64,000 bases of DNA from positions 21,356 through 85,355 of the forward strand of contig CAAGGT010000316.1 in NCBI GenBank assembly GCA_900769465.1, given 5' to 3'. Of this stretch, positions 25,961-34,280 are shown one piece after another (position 1 is the stretch's first letter; every line of letters starts with the position of its first letter). Made by a program: the position numbers and the translations under genes. Below the pieces are notes generated by a model. The model had not been told where the DNA came from, searched no databases, and saw nothing but the letters and a program-made list of their open reading frames with translations. Source of the DNA: Bacteroidaceae bacterium (GTDB lineage: Bacteria > Bacteroidota > Bacteroidia > Bacteroidales > Bacteroidaceae).

Positions 25961-27835
25961 TTACTCTACACTCTGTTTTACCTCCTCTACACCATCAATC
26001 AATGATATGCTTGTGATAACCTCCTGCAGCTCGGCCGATGAATGCACCGGGAACTCCATTGTACAATAGCCGATAGCATCGTGGCTCTCGGTCGATATTC
26101 TGGTCAATGAAAGCTGCAGTTTGTTTGTTATGCAATCGATAAGGTCAATGAGAAGATGGTTGCGGTCAATGACCACAATATCAATCTTAACCGGATAGAG
26201 GAATTCACGGTCCTCCTCAAAATTGACGGCCACAATGTCATCACCGTGCTGCGAGGCAAGGCGTATGGCAACTTTACAATCGCGCCTGTGTATGGAGATT
26301 GAACCGTCGGGATTCTTGAAACCGATGACCTCGTCACCGGGTAGCGGACGGCAATTCTCGCAACGGCAATATTGCAATTTGCGCTGTTTGTTAAGGAAAT
26401 TGTTTATGTGCGATTTCGCCTTGAAGGTAGACACAAAATTAAGCCAGTCGCGTTTGGGGAACACATTCTCGTTCGAGCCTATCTGCACCACATCACCACG
26501 CTCAAGTTCAGTATTTACAGAACACAACTGCCCGTTGATACGTGCATAATGCGCGTGCAAGCCCAGGTCGCTATGTATCTCAAAGGCAAAATCGAGAGCC
26601 GTAGCGCCTTTTGGCAGGATAATACCTTTGCCATCAGGAGTATAGGCCTCTATGTCATCATTATAGAACGACGACGTCACACCATCCATATACTCCACCT
26701 CCTTGCCTCGGGTAGCCATCTCCTGGAGAACGTGTTTGAACTTCTCCAACCAGTTGGTAATGTTCGTCTCAGTACTCTCTGCAATACATCCGAACTGCGA
26801 TTTGCGTATCATTCTCTCCGACGAAATATGAACCTCTTCCCACATTCCTTGTGGAGTGAGCAGTTTTACATGATAGCTCTGGTAGCCGTTCTCTTTGGGA
26901 GAATCAATGTAATTTGCCACACTGCCAGGTTTCTCCTTGAAGCGGTCGGTGAGGATTGAGTATATCTTCAGGCTCATATCCTTCTCGGAGTAGTCGTGCG
27001 TGTTAGGATATATTATACGTATGTAATATTTGCCTTCGACGTGCTTGAAGTCGCACCCGGTGCTGTGCATCTTGCGCCACGCACTGTAAGGGCCACGTGA
27101 ATAGACCTCGGTACGCGCCATCAGGATATCGTTGTTCTCGAGCAGACGTTCAATCTCAAAGAGGAAAGCCTTTAGTCCCGGCTCGCGCTCCTTCTGCTCC
27201 TTTGTCAGCTGTTCTTCTATATATGCATAGTCACGCGGACAACGATAGCGGAAAGAGAGATTCTCCATCTCGCGCTTGATGTAGTAAAGACCAAGACGAT
27301 GCGCCAACGGAGCATAGAAATAGTCAGTCTCACCGGCAATCTTCATCTGCTTGTCGGGGCGCATGCTGCTGAGCGTGCGCATATTATGCAGGCGGTCGGA
27401 GAGCTTTATGAGCAGCGCACGAATATCGTAGTGCAACGAGTCGAGCATCTGTTTGTAATTGTCAATCTGGCTCGATGTCTTCACATTGCTCCTCTTTTTC
27501 TTTTTTGTAACCACATTCACCAAAAACGCCACATCGTCACCAAAACGTTCGCGTATATCCTCAATGGTATAAGGGGTATCCTCAACCACATCGTGCAGGA
27601 AAGCCGCTATAATGGGGTTGGCTCCAAGGCGCAGCTCCTCGGCAACAATCCTCGCCACCGCCACAGGGTGCATTATATATGGTTCGCCCGACTTGCGGCG
27701 CTGCTCCTTGTGAGCCTCGCGTGCAAGATAATAGGCATCACTTATTCGTGTGATATCCTCGACCGAGAAACGGCGGGCAAGTCGCCCGAGTAAATTCTCA
27801 ACCTGTTCATCTATCTTCTTACATTCCAATTCCAT
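25961..27835 (-). CDS. SpoT-like (p)ppGpp hydrolase, synthetase domain probably inactive
   Basis: 624 residues, RelA/SpoT architecture: HD hydrolase, synthetase, TGS, zinc-finger-like segment (CRCENCRPLPGDEVIGF) and ACT. The HD residues are intact (His56, HD at 81-82, Asp147 in LSDRLHNMRT). The synthetase keeps NGYQSYH and the Glu of EEVHISS. The expected GRxKH motif reads SRGPYSAWRKM, and the (D)xxAVRI strand reads VEGKYYIRI without the catalytic Asp. So it probably degrades, but does not make, (p)ppGpp. Shorter than the usual 730-740 residues. The domain calls are firm; the loss of synthetase activity is inference from motif reading. Confidence 0.88.
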   Translation of the reverse strand: MELECKKIDEQVENLLGRLARRFSVEDITRISDAYYLAREAHKEQRRKSGEPYIMHPVAVARIVAEELRLGANPIIAAFLHDVVEDTPYTIEDIRERFGDDVAFLVNVVTKKKKRSNVKTSSQIDNYKQMLDSLHYDIRALLIKLSDRLHNMRTLSSMRPDKQMKIAGETDYFYAPLAHRLGLYYIKREMENLSFRYRCPRDYAYIEEQLTKEQKEREPGLKAFLFEIERLLENNDILMARTEVYSRGPYSAWRKMHSTGCDFKHVEGKYYIRIIYPNTHDYSEKDMSLKIYSILTDRFKEKPGSVANYIDSPKENGYQSYHVKLLTPQGMWEEVHISSERMIRKSQFGCIAESTETNITNWLEKFKHVLQEMATRGKEVEYMDGVTSSFYNDDIEAYTPDGKGIILPKGATALDFAFEIHSDLGLHAHYARINGQLCSVNTELERGDVVQIGSNENVFPKRDWLNFVSTFKAKSHINNFLNKQRKLQYCRCENCRPLPGDEVIGFKNPDGSISIHRRDCKVAIRLASQHGDDIVAVNFEEDREFLYPVKIDIVVIDRNHLLIDLIDCITNKLQLSLTRISTESHDAIGYCTMEFPVHSSAELQEVITSISLIDGVEEVKQSVE

Positions 27836-28037
27836 ATGCCTCTTTACATATCTTCAACAAAAGCGTAACGCGCAGGCCGCCCCACAGGCACCGCTGCACA
27901 ATCTCGCGACAAGTCACAAAAATGATAAAAAAATATCCAAAGTCAAAATATTTTTCTACAATTTATCACAGCATTACAAAAAAAACGCCACAAGCACTAT
28001 TATTCGATTTTATTTCGTTTTTTACGACGTTTTTGTT

Positions 28038-28045
28038 TAACTTTG
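28038..28045 (+). promoter_or_regulatory. Probable -7 element of pheS
   Basis: TAACTTTG, an exact TAnnTTTG match, 28 nt before the pheS ATG. Confidence 0.55.
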
Positions 28046-28072
28046 CACATTATTAAATAACAGCACACTATT

Positions 28073-29092
28073 ATGATAGAAAAAATAAACGGTCTGCTCC
28101 AGGAAATCGCAGGCTCAACAGCAACCAATGCCGAGGAGTTGGAGGCACTGCGCCTCAAATACTTGAGCAAGAAAGGTATCATCAATGGCCTGATGGCCGA
28201 GTTCCGCGAAGTTCCCGCCGAGCAGAAACGCGAGGTTGGCGTAAAAATCAATGAACTGAAAAACGCGGCACAGGACCACTTCAATGCTCTCAAAGAGCAG
28301 ATTGAGAACAAGGAGGAGGCACAGTGCGAGATTGACCTCACACGCCCGTCCTACCCCACCACACTCGGCACACGTCATCCATTGTCAATCGTCAAGAACG
28401 AGATTGTAGACATCTTTGCACGCCTGGGCTTCTCAATTGCAAACGGTGTTGAGGTCGAGGACGACTGGCACGTATTCTCATCAATGAACTTTGCCGAGGA
28501 CCATCCCGCACGCGATATGCAGGACACATTCTTCATCGAGGCACACCCCGACATCATCCTGCGCACACACACCAGCAGTGTGCAGAGCCGCGTTATGGAG
28601 ACAAGCCAGCCCCCAATCCGCATCATCGCTCCGGGCCGTGTATACCGTAACGAAGCCATCAGCTACCGCGCACACTGTTTCTTCCATCAGTTGGAAGGTC
28701 TCTACATAGACAAGAACGTATCGTTTACCGACCTCAAGCAGGTGCTTCTTCTCTTTGCACAGGAGATGTTCGGCAAGGACACCAAGATACGTCTGCGCCC
28801 ATCATATTTCCCGTTCACCGAGCCAAGTGCCGAGATGGACATCAGCTGCAACATCTGTGGCGGCAAGGGTTGCCCATTCTGCAAGAACACAGGCTGGGTT
28901 GAGATTCTTGGATGTGGTATGGTAGACCCCAACGTACTCGAACTTTGCGGCATAGACAGCAAGGTCTATTCGGGCTACGCATTCGGTATGGGTATCGAGC
29001 GCATCACCAACCTCAAGTATCAGGTGAAAGACCTTCGCCTCTTCAGCGAGAACGATGTACGTTTCCTCAAGCTGTTCGAGAGCGCAAATTAA
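28073..29092 (+). CDS. pheS: Phenylalanine-tRNA ligase alpha subunit
   Basis: Catalytic subunit with the class II active site. 339 residues. N-terminal coiled coil (about 1-90), then motif 2 RVYRNEAISYRAHCFFHQLEG and motif 3 GYAFGMGIERITNLKY. GTRHPLS and the FEGD-like stretch are normal. A zinc-ribbon-like insertion CNICGGKGCPFC sits between motifs 2 and 3 (known in bacterial PheS). The beta subunit gene is at the left edge of the window. 15 bp upstream of the phosphatase gene. Confidence 0.97.
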   Translation: MIEKINGLLQEIAGSTATNAEELEALRLKYLSKKGIINGLMAEFREVPAEQKREVGVKINELKNAAQDHFNALKEQIENKEEAQCEIDLTRPSYPTTLGTRHPLSIVKNEIVDIFARLGFSIANGVEVEDDWHVFSSMNFAEDHPARDMQDTFFIEAHPDIILRTHTSSVQSRVMETSQPPIRIIAPGRVYRNEAISYRAHCFFHQLEGLYIDKNVSFTDLKQVLLLFAQEMFGKDTKIRLRPSYFPFTEPSAEMDISCNICGGKGCPFCKNTGWVEILGCGMVDPNVLELCGIDSKVYSGYAFGMGIERITNLKYQVKDLRLFSENDVRFLKLFESAN

Positions 29093-29107
29093 GAAAAGAG
29101 AGCATCT

Positions 29108-29608
29108 ATGGCCACAACCATATATATGACTCGCCACGGCGAGACAATAGAGAACTCAAAAGGACTGTTCCAGGGACAGACACCGGGACACCTGTCGGAA
29201 CTTGGCAAGGAACAGGCACTCTCGTTGCGCCCGCGCATTGCCGAGTTGGAATTCGATGTTGTTCTTTGCAGCGACCTCAAGCGTTGCCTCGACACCGCCG
29301 AGATTGCCCTCGAAGGCATTGAATGCACATTCATCAAAGAGCCCCTGTTGCGTGAACGCGACCTCGGCAACCTTGCCGGCACACCCATCAAGGGCGCCAC
29401 ACTCAACGAGACCGTGGAGACCGAGGAGTCAATGAAGGAGCGCGCGCACAAGTTCCTTGACAAAGTGCGCCGCGAGTATCCGGGAAAGAAAATCCTTGCC
29501 TTCAGCCACGGATTCTTCTGCCGCATAATGGAAGCGGAGATAAAGGGAGTAACCCACCGCGATGTCACCCTCTTCGGCAACTGCGAGATAAGAGAATTTA
29601 TTGTATAA
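29108..29608 (+). CDS. Histidine phosphatase family protein
   Basis: 166 residues, phosphoglycerate-mutase-like fold. The phosphohistidine motif is TRHGET (His9), the second basic site CSDLKRCLDTAE, the Glu of LLRERDLGNLAG, and the second His in FSHGFFCRI. It removes phosphate from a small molecule; related proteins include alpha-ribazole phosphatase and general sugar phosphatases, and the sequence does not decide between them. Likely co-transcribed with pheS. Its last codons form the left arm of a 24-bp terminator stem. Confidence 0.88.
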   Translation: MATTIYMTRHGETIENSKGLFQGQTPGHLSELGKEQALSLRPRIAELEFDVVLCSDLKRCLDTAEIALEGIECTFIKEPLLRERDLGNLAGTPIKGATLNETVETEESMKERAHKFLDKVRREYPGKKILAFSHGFFCRIMEAEIKGVTHRDVTLFGNCEIREFIV

Positions 29609-29654
29609 AGCAACAGAAGCGACCTTTGCAGGTCGCTTCTGTTGCTTTATACAA
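29601..29654. terminator. Terminator of pheS-phosphatase unit, overlapping the stop codon
   Basis: 24-bp perfect stem (core caacagaagcgacc / ggtcgcttctgttg) with loop tttgca. The left arm contains the end of the phosphatase reading frame and its TAA. Confidence 0.85.
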
Positions 29655-29670
29655 TTTTCACTTTTTAAAT

Positions 29671-29701
29671 TTTGGAAAAATACAATTAAAAAGTAATTTC
29701 G
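29671..29701 (+). promoter_or_regulatory. Promoter of nth (-33 TTTG and -7 TAATTTCG)
   Basis: TTTG at 29671-29674 and TAATTTCG at 29694-29701, separated by 19 nt, the Bacteroidota spacing. It ends 20 nt before the nth ATG. Confidence 0.65.
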
Positions 29702-29720
29702 CACGCAGAGACAACACACT

Positions 29721-30374
29721 ATGAAAAAAAGAGAACTATATAATAAGGTTATCGAATATTTCGAGGTTGCAATGCCGGTGGCCGAAACCGAGTTGGACTA
29801 CTCCACGCCATTCGACCTTCTTGTGGCCGTCATCCTCTCGGCCCAATGCACCGACAAGCGCGTGAACATGGTCACCCCCGACCTTATCGCCCGCTATCCC
29901 AATGCTCACGAGATGGCCCAGGCACACCCCGACGAAATCTACAACTATATAAAGAGCGTATCCTACCCCAACAACAAGGCAAAGCACCTTGTGGGGATGG
30001 CACAGAAGCTGTGCAGTGACTTTGGTGGCGAAGTGCCCGACACACTCGAAGAACTCACCACCCTTCCCGGCGTGGGGCGCAAGACGGCAAACGTCATTCT
30101 CTCCGTTGTATGGGACAGGAGCGCAATGGCGGTCGACACCCACGTGTTCCGTGTGAGCCACCGCATTGGGTTGGTGCCCAAGCGATGCACCACTCCATAC
30201 AGCGTTGAAATGGAGCTTATGAAACACTTGCCTGTGGATATTATCCCAAAGGCACACCACTGGCTCATTCTGCACGGACGTTATGTATGCAAGGCACGTA
30301 CGCCCGAGTGCAAAAAGTGCGGACTGACAGCAGTGTGCCGTGAATATCAAAAAAAAGCACCCGCCGTTAGATAA
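29721..30374 (+). CDS. nth: Endonuclease III
   Basis: DNA glycosylase/AP lyase for oxidised pyrimidines. 217 residues. Helix-hairpin-helix LPGVGRKTANVIL with the catalytic Lys, catalytic Asp in AVDTHVFRVSHR, and the C-terminal [4Fe-4S] ligands as CX6CX2CX5C (CKARTPECKKCGLTAVC). Single gene with its own promoter, between terminator 29601-29654 and the pgk promoter. Confidence 0.96.
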   Translation: MKKRELYNKVIEYFEVAMPVAETELDYSTPFDLLVAVILSAQCTDKRVNMVTPDLIARYPNAHEMAQAHPDEIYNYIKSVSYPNNKAKHLVGMAQKLCSDFGGEVPDTLEELTTLPGVGRKTANVILSVVWDRSAMAVDTHVFRVSHRIGLVPKRCTTPYSVEMELMKHLPVDIIPKAHHWLILHGRYVCKARTPECKKCGLTAVCREYQKKAPAVR

Positions 30375-30411
30375 TTATTTTAAAAAGAACTGTTTTTTTA
30401 TTGAAAATTTG

Positions 30412-30419
30412 TATCTTCG
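30412..30419 (+). promoter_or_regulatory. Probable -7 element of pgk
   Basis: TATCTTCG, 51 nt upstream of the ATG; the same octamer precedes trpS and dnaB. A T-rich stretch lies in the -33 region. Confidence 0.5.
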
Positions 30420-30469
30420 CAGTAATTTACAAACAAGACTGTTTTTATTAACCAAATAAATTTTCAATC

Positions 30470-31720
30470 ATGACAATTGACAATTTCCAGTTTGCCGGTA
30501 AGAAGGCAATCGTTCGTGTTGATTTCAACGTGCCCTTGAACGAGGAGGGTAAAATCACTGACGATACACGTATCCGCGGTGCTCTCCCCACATTGAAGAA
30601 GGTACTTGCCGACGGCGGCGCTCTCATCATCATGTCACACATGGGCAAGCCAAAGGGTAAGGTTAACGCAAAGTACTCTTTGAGCCAGATTGTTGACGCT
30701 GTTTCAGAGAAGTTGGGTGTTGCTGTTCAGTTCGCCCCCGACTGTGCAAAGGCAGCCGAGGCTGCTGCAGCTTTGAAGCCAGGCGAGGTATTGATGCTCG
30801 AGAACCTCCGTTTCTATCCCGAGGAGGAGGGCAAGCCAGTAGGCATCGACAAGGAGGATCCTGCATACAACGATGCAAAGAAGGCTATGAAGGAGTCACA
30901 GAAGGAGTTCTCAAAGACTCTCGCTTCTTACGCAGACTGCTACATCAATGACGCATTCGGTACAGCTCACCGTCGTCACGCATCAACAGCCGTTATCGCT
31001 GACTATTTCGATGCTGACAACAAGATGCTCGGTTACTTGATGGAGAAAGAGGTTCAGGCTGTTGACAACATCCTCAAGGACATCAAGCGCCCATTCACAG
31101 CTATCATGGGTGGTTCAAAGGTTTCTACAAAAATCGGTATCATCGAGAACCTGATGGACAAGGTAGACAACCTCATCCTCTGCGGTGGTATGACATACAC
31201 ATTCGCAAAGGCTCAGGGTGGCGAAATCGGCCGTTCAATCGTTGAGGACGACAAGCTCGACCTCGCTCTCAGCATCATGGAGCAGGCTAAGGCAAAGGGT
31301 GTAAACCTTGTTCTTGCCGAGGATTGCGTTGCTGCCGATGACTTCTCTAACGATGCCAACACACAGGTTTGCCCAGCAAAGGCTATCCCGGCAGGTTGGG
31401 AAGGTTTGGATGCTGGTCCAAAGGCTCAGGAGGCTTTCGCAGCTGCTATCGTTGACGCAAAGACAATCCTTTGGAACGGTCCTGCAGGTGTGTTCGAGTT
31501 CGACAACTTCACAGCCGGTTCACGCGCTATCGCCGAGGCTATCGGCAAGGCAACTGCCAACGGTGCGTTCTCACTCATCGGTGGTGGCGATTCAGTAGCT
31601 TGCATCAACAAGTTCGGTATGGCCGACCAGGTATCATACATCTCAACAGGTGGTGGTGCTCTCCTCGAGGCTATCGAGGGTAAGGTTCTCCCAGGCGTTG
31701 CAGCTATCAAGGGCGAATAA
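30470..31720 (+). CDS. pgk: Phosphoglycerate kinase
   Basis: Glycolytic enzyme making ATP and 3-phosphoglycerate from 1,3-bisphosphoglycerate. 416 residues. RVDFNVPLNEEGKITDDTRI, MSHMGKPKG, AFGTAHRRHAST, GGSKVSTKI and GGGDSVACINKFG are the family blocks. Codon use differs from the neighbours: many Ala codons are GCT and Leu/Ile codons end in C, a mark of high expression rather than transfer. Flanked by its own promoter and a strong terminator. Confidence 0.98.
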   Translation: MTIDNFQFAGKKAIVRVDFNVPLNEEGKITDDTRIRGALPTLKKVLADGGALIIMSHMGKPKGKVNAKYSLSQIVDAVSEKLGVAVQFAPDCAKAAEAAAALKPGEVLMLENLRFYPEEEGKPVGIDKEDPAYNDAKKAMKESQKEFSKTLASYADCYINDAFGTAHRRHASTAVIADYFDADNKMLGYLMEKEVQAVDNILKDIKRPFTAIMGGSKVSTKIGIIENLMDKVDNLILCGGMTYTFAKAQGGEIGRSIVEDDKLDLALSIMEQAKAKGVNLVLAEDCVAADDFSNDANTQVCPAKAIPAGWEGLDAGPKAQEAFAAAIVDAKTILWNGPAGVFEFDNFTAGSRAIAEAIGKATANGAFSLIGGGDSVACINKFGMADQVSYISTGGGALLEAIEGKVLPGVAAIKGE

Positions 31721-31742
31721 TTTACCGCTTTTATAAAATTCC

Positions 31743-31774
31743 AATAAACAGCGTGCCCGCGCACGCTGTTTATT
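31743..31774. terminator. Terminator of pgk
   Basis: 14-bp perfect stem (aataaacagcgtgc / gcacgctgtttatt) with loop ccgc, 22 nt after the stop, followed by ttatta. Confidence 0.85.
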
Positions 31775-31788
31775 TTATTAAACGACAG

Positions 31789-33990
31789 ATGGAAGAGAAT
31801 CAGATTACAGACATACAGCGCAAGGTTACAGCATTGCTCGATGAAAGAAGACTCAAACAAGCCATCGACACGTTGACCGACGGCATTGACTCACTGCAGG
31901 ACTGGGAGTTGCGTACACGCTTCACCGAGATGCAGACCGCATACACATATATGCTCGACTACATGCGCCAGGGAATGCCCGACCCCGACAGGGAGCGCCT
32001 GCACGCCGAACTCATTGGACGTTGCTACATCATCAACGACCAGATAGCCGTTGCAAGGCTCACCGAGCACTCCACAAAGGTCTATTGCCAGATGCGCCGC
32101 AAATACAAGAACCTCACAGGGCTTGCAGGCCGGTATGAAAGACTCAAGGAAAACGCAGCAAACTTTGCCGTCACCGAGAGCCTGCCGGCAAATGAGTGCA
32201 AGGGAGTGCGCCTGCAACTGTCACAGGAACACGAAAGAGTGTTGTCCGAACTATTCAACGCCATCTGGAGCAGTACCGGCTGGAACAAGGGCGATGCCGA
32301 GTTGATTGACCGCATCATCGGCGACCAAGAAATCAGTATCAGCGACCGCGCCACACTTGTGAGCGCCATCACCTTGAGTACACTCAAATGCTTCGAGCCA
32401 ATCAAGATTGAGGCACTCTGTCACATAGCCACAAACAGCTACCACACACTCGCAGTGCGCGCCATAACAGGCATTGTCATTGCACTGTTCCAGTACGAAC
32501 AGCGCATAGCCCACTACCCGACACTCCAAGCCGCGCTCGACACCCTGCGCGACAATCCCACCGTCATGCGCCGCATACAGACAATACAGATTCAGCTACT
32601 CCGCTGCCGTGAGACACAGAAGATTGACCGCAAGATGCGTGAGGAGATTATCCCCGCCATGATGAAGAACTCACAGAAGCTCAACGGCAAGCTCAGCATC
32701 GACATCCTCAAGGAGATTGAGAACGACGAGGACAAGAACCCCGAATGGCAGAAATGGATTGATGAGGACGGCATAAAGAGCAAGATTGAAGAGATGACCA
32801 AGTGGCAGATTGAGGGTGCCGACGTATATATGAGTACCTTCTCACAACTCAAGAACTACCCCTTCTTCGGCGAGATATGCAACTGGCTGCGTCCGTTCGA
32901 CATCAACGTCCCCGGCATCGGCGACATTCTCCCTGGCAATGCAAACGGCACCCACACACTCATTGGCGCAATATGCAAGTCACCCGTCTTTTGTAACAGC
33001 GACAAATACTCGTTCTGCTTCACCGTGCAGCGAGTTCCTGCCGACCAGCGCAATATGCTTATGGGACAGCTAGGCGGTGAGGAGGGAGAAGCCATCAACG
33101 AGGCCGAGAGCAATATGATTGCCGACAAGGAGCGCATGGCCGAGATTGAGAGCAACCAGTACATACAGGACCTCTACCGTTTCTTCAAGGTATCCAACTT
33201 CAAAGGCGAGTTCAAGGACCCATTCACAATGCAGCTCAACCTGCTCGAGAGCAAGACACTCGCGCCACTCATCAGCGACAACAACGCCGTGCTTCGCACC
33301 TTCCGCTATCTTGTGGAGAAAGAGTACTACAGCGAGGCCTACAACGCCGGCAAGCTCTTTGAGAAGAACGGCGAGTGCGATGCACAGTTCTTCCAGGAGA
33401 TGGGCTATTGCCTGCAAAAGGAACTGCGCTACAAAGAGGCCATCGACTACTACACCCGCGCCGACATTGTGAAACCCGACACCTTGTGGACACTGCGCCA
33501 CATAGCCCAGTGCTACCGTATGCAAGGCGAGTTTGACAATGCACTGGCATACTACCAGATGGCCGAAGAGCTTGCCCCAGAGAACATCTCACTGCTGTTA
33601 CAGACAGGTGAAAGCTTTGCCACAATGAAACAGTACGACGAGGCATTCGCACGCTTCTACAAAGTAGAATTCCTCAAACCCGGCTCATTGCGCGCCACAC
33701 GCGCCATAGCCTGGTGTTCGTTCATCACCGGCAAGGACGAACAGGCACGCAGCTACTACAAGCGACTGCACGCAATGCCATCGGCAAGCTACCAGGACTA
33801 CCTCAACGCCGGGCACGTAGAGTGGGTAAACCACAACAACGCCCAAGCCATTGAATACTACGAAAAAGCAAAGGAACTCTGCGGCAACGCCGACAAAGTA
33901 GCCGAGCAAATCATGCACGACAGCGAAACACTCACCGCCCGCGGAGTAAGCGAAAATGAACTGCTGCTATTGAGAGACCTGATACTTTAA
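31789..33990 (+). CDS. Large TPR-containing protein
   Basis: 733 residues from the ATG at 31789; the frame is open 12 codons further but those codons lie in the pgk terminator stem. No signal peptide, so probably cytoplasmic. The first 500 residues are helical with no family I recognise. About residues 520-700 hold tetratricopeptide repeats (AQFFQEMGYCLQKELRYKEAIDYYTRA; WTLRHIAQCYRMQGEFDNALAYYQMAEEL; and two more). It is probably a protein-protein scaffold. No promoter is obvious, so it may depend on read-through from pgk. Confidence 0.8.
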   Translation: MEENQITDIQRKVTALLDERRLKQAIDTLTDGIDSLQDWELRTRFTEMQTAYTYMLDYMRQGMPDPDRERLHAELIGRCYIINDQIAVARLTEHSTKVYCQMRRKYKNLTGLAGRYERLKENAANFAVTESLPANECKGVRLQLSQEHERVLSELFNAIWSSTGWNKGDAELIDRIIGDQEISISDRATLVSAITLSTLKCFEPIKIEALCHIATNSYHTLAVRAITGIVIALFQYEQRIAHYPTLQAALDTLRDNPTVMRRIQTIQIQLLRCRETQKIDRKMREEIIPAMMKNSQKLNGKLSIDILKEIENDEDKNPEWQKWIDEDGIKSKIEEMTKWQIEGADVYMSTFSQLKNYPFFGEICNWLRPFDINVPGIGDILPGNANGTHTLIGAICKSPVFCNSDKYSFCFTVQRVPADQRNMLMGQLGGEEGEAINEAESNMIADKERMAEIESNQYIQDLYRFFKVSNFKGEFKDPFTMQLNLLESKTLAPLISDNNAVLRTFRYLVEKEYYSEAYNAGKLFEKNGECDAQFFQEMGYCLQKELRYKEAIDYYTRADIVKPDTLWTLRHIAQCYRMQGEFDNALAYYQMAEELAPENISLLLQTGESFATMKQYDEAFARFYKVEFLKPGSLRATRAIAWCSFITGKDEQARSYYKRLHAMPSASYQDYLNAGHVEWVNHNNAQAIEYYEKAKELCGNADKVAEQIMHDSETLTARGVSENELLLLRDLIL

Positions 33991-34019
33991 CTCTCCCTCT
34001 TAAAACATAAGAGGGGGGA
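33991..34019. repeat. Stem-loop just after the TPR gene
   Basis: ctccctctt and aagaggggggag pair with loop aaaacat (one extra G). Possible weak terminator. Confidence 0.35.
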
Positions 34020-34049
34020 GTACCCGCAGGGGAAGGATATTTTAAAAGC

Positions 34050-34085
34050 AAACCGCCAATAGCCATTTATGACTATTAGCGGTTT
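34050..34085. terminator. Stem-loop terminator of the TPR gene
   Basis: 13-bp stem (aaaccgccaatag / ctattagcggttt, one mismatch) with loop ccatttatga, followed by aaatt. Confidence 0.6.
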
Positions 34086-34118
34086 AAATTATAAATATTC
34101 AATCCTAAAACTGCATTT

Positions 34119-34190
34119 TCTTGCCGACACCGGCAAGATTTGAGAGGGAAAGCCACATTTTTAGAATATTTCTTGCCGATACCGGCAAGA
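34119..34190. repeat. Two direct copies of a short palindrome
   Basis: tcttgccgacaccggcaaga at 34119-34138 and the same 20-mer with one change at 34171-34190, 52 bp apart. Each is an inverted repeat (cttgccg/cggcaag); the second extends to 12 bp arms minus the centre. They lie between the housekeeping block and the accessory island, which suits a regulatory or recombination site, but nothing proves either. Confidence 0.7.
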
Positions 34191-34204
34191 AATTAAACAT
34201 AGAT

Positions 34205-34272
34205 AAGGATATAGCGTCATTGCTAACGCACAGGCTTCCCAAGCTAAGGATCGCGGGTTAACACTATCTATT
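34205..34272 (+). pseudogene. Degenerate tRNA-Gly(CCC)-like sequence
   Basis: The stretch from acaggcttcccaagct to tcgcgggtt follows, with few changes and the right spacing, the anticodon-arm to T-arm part of Bacteroides-type tRNA-Gly(CCC) as I remember it. The D-arm part (tagc..tca.ttg.ta...gc) is also recognisable. The T loop and 3' half are decayed (gcgggttaacac). It cannot fold as a proper tRNA. It sits at the edge of the island, the usual place where integrases target a tRNA gene. The comparison is from memory, not a search. Confidence 0.45.
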
Positions 34273-34280
34273 GAACGAAA

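Noticed and set aside
34205..34272. Functional tRNA gene
   Set aside because: T arm and acceptor 3' strand do not pair; kept only as a relic.
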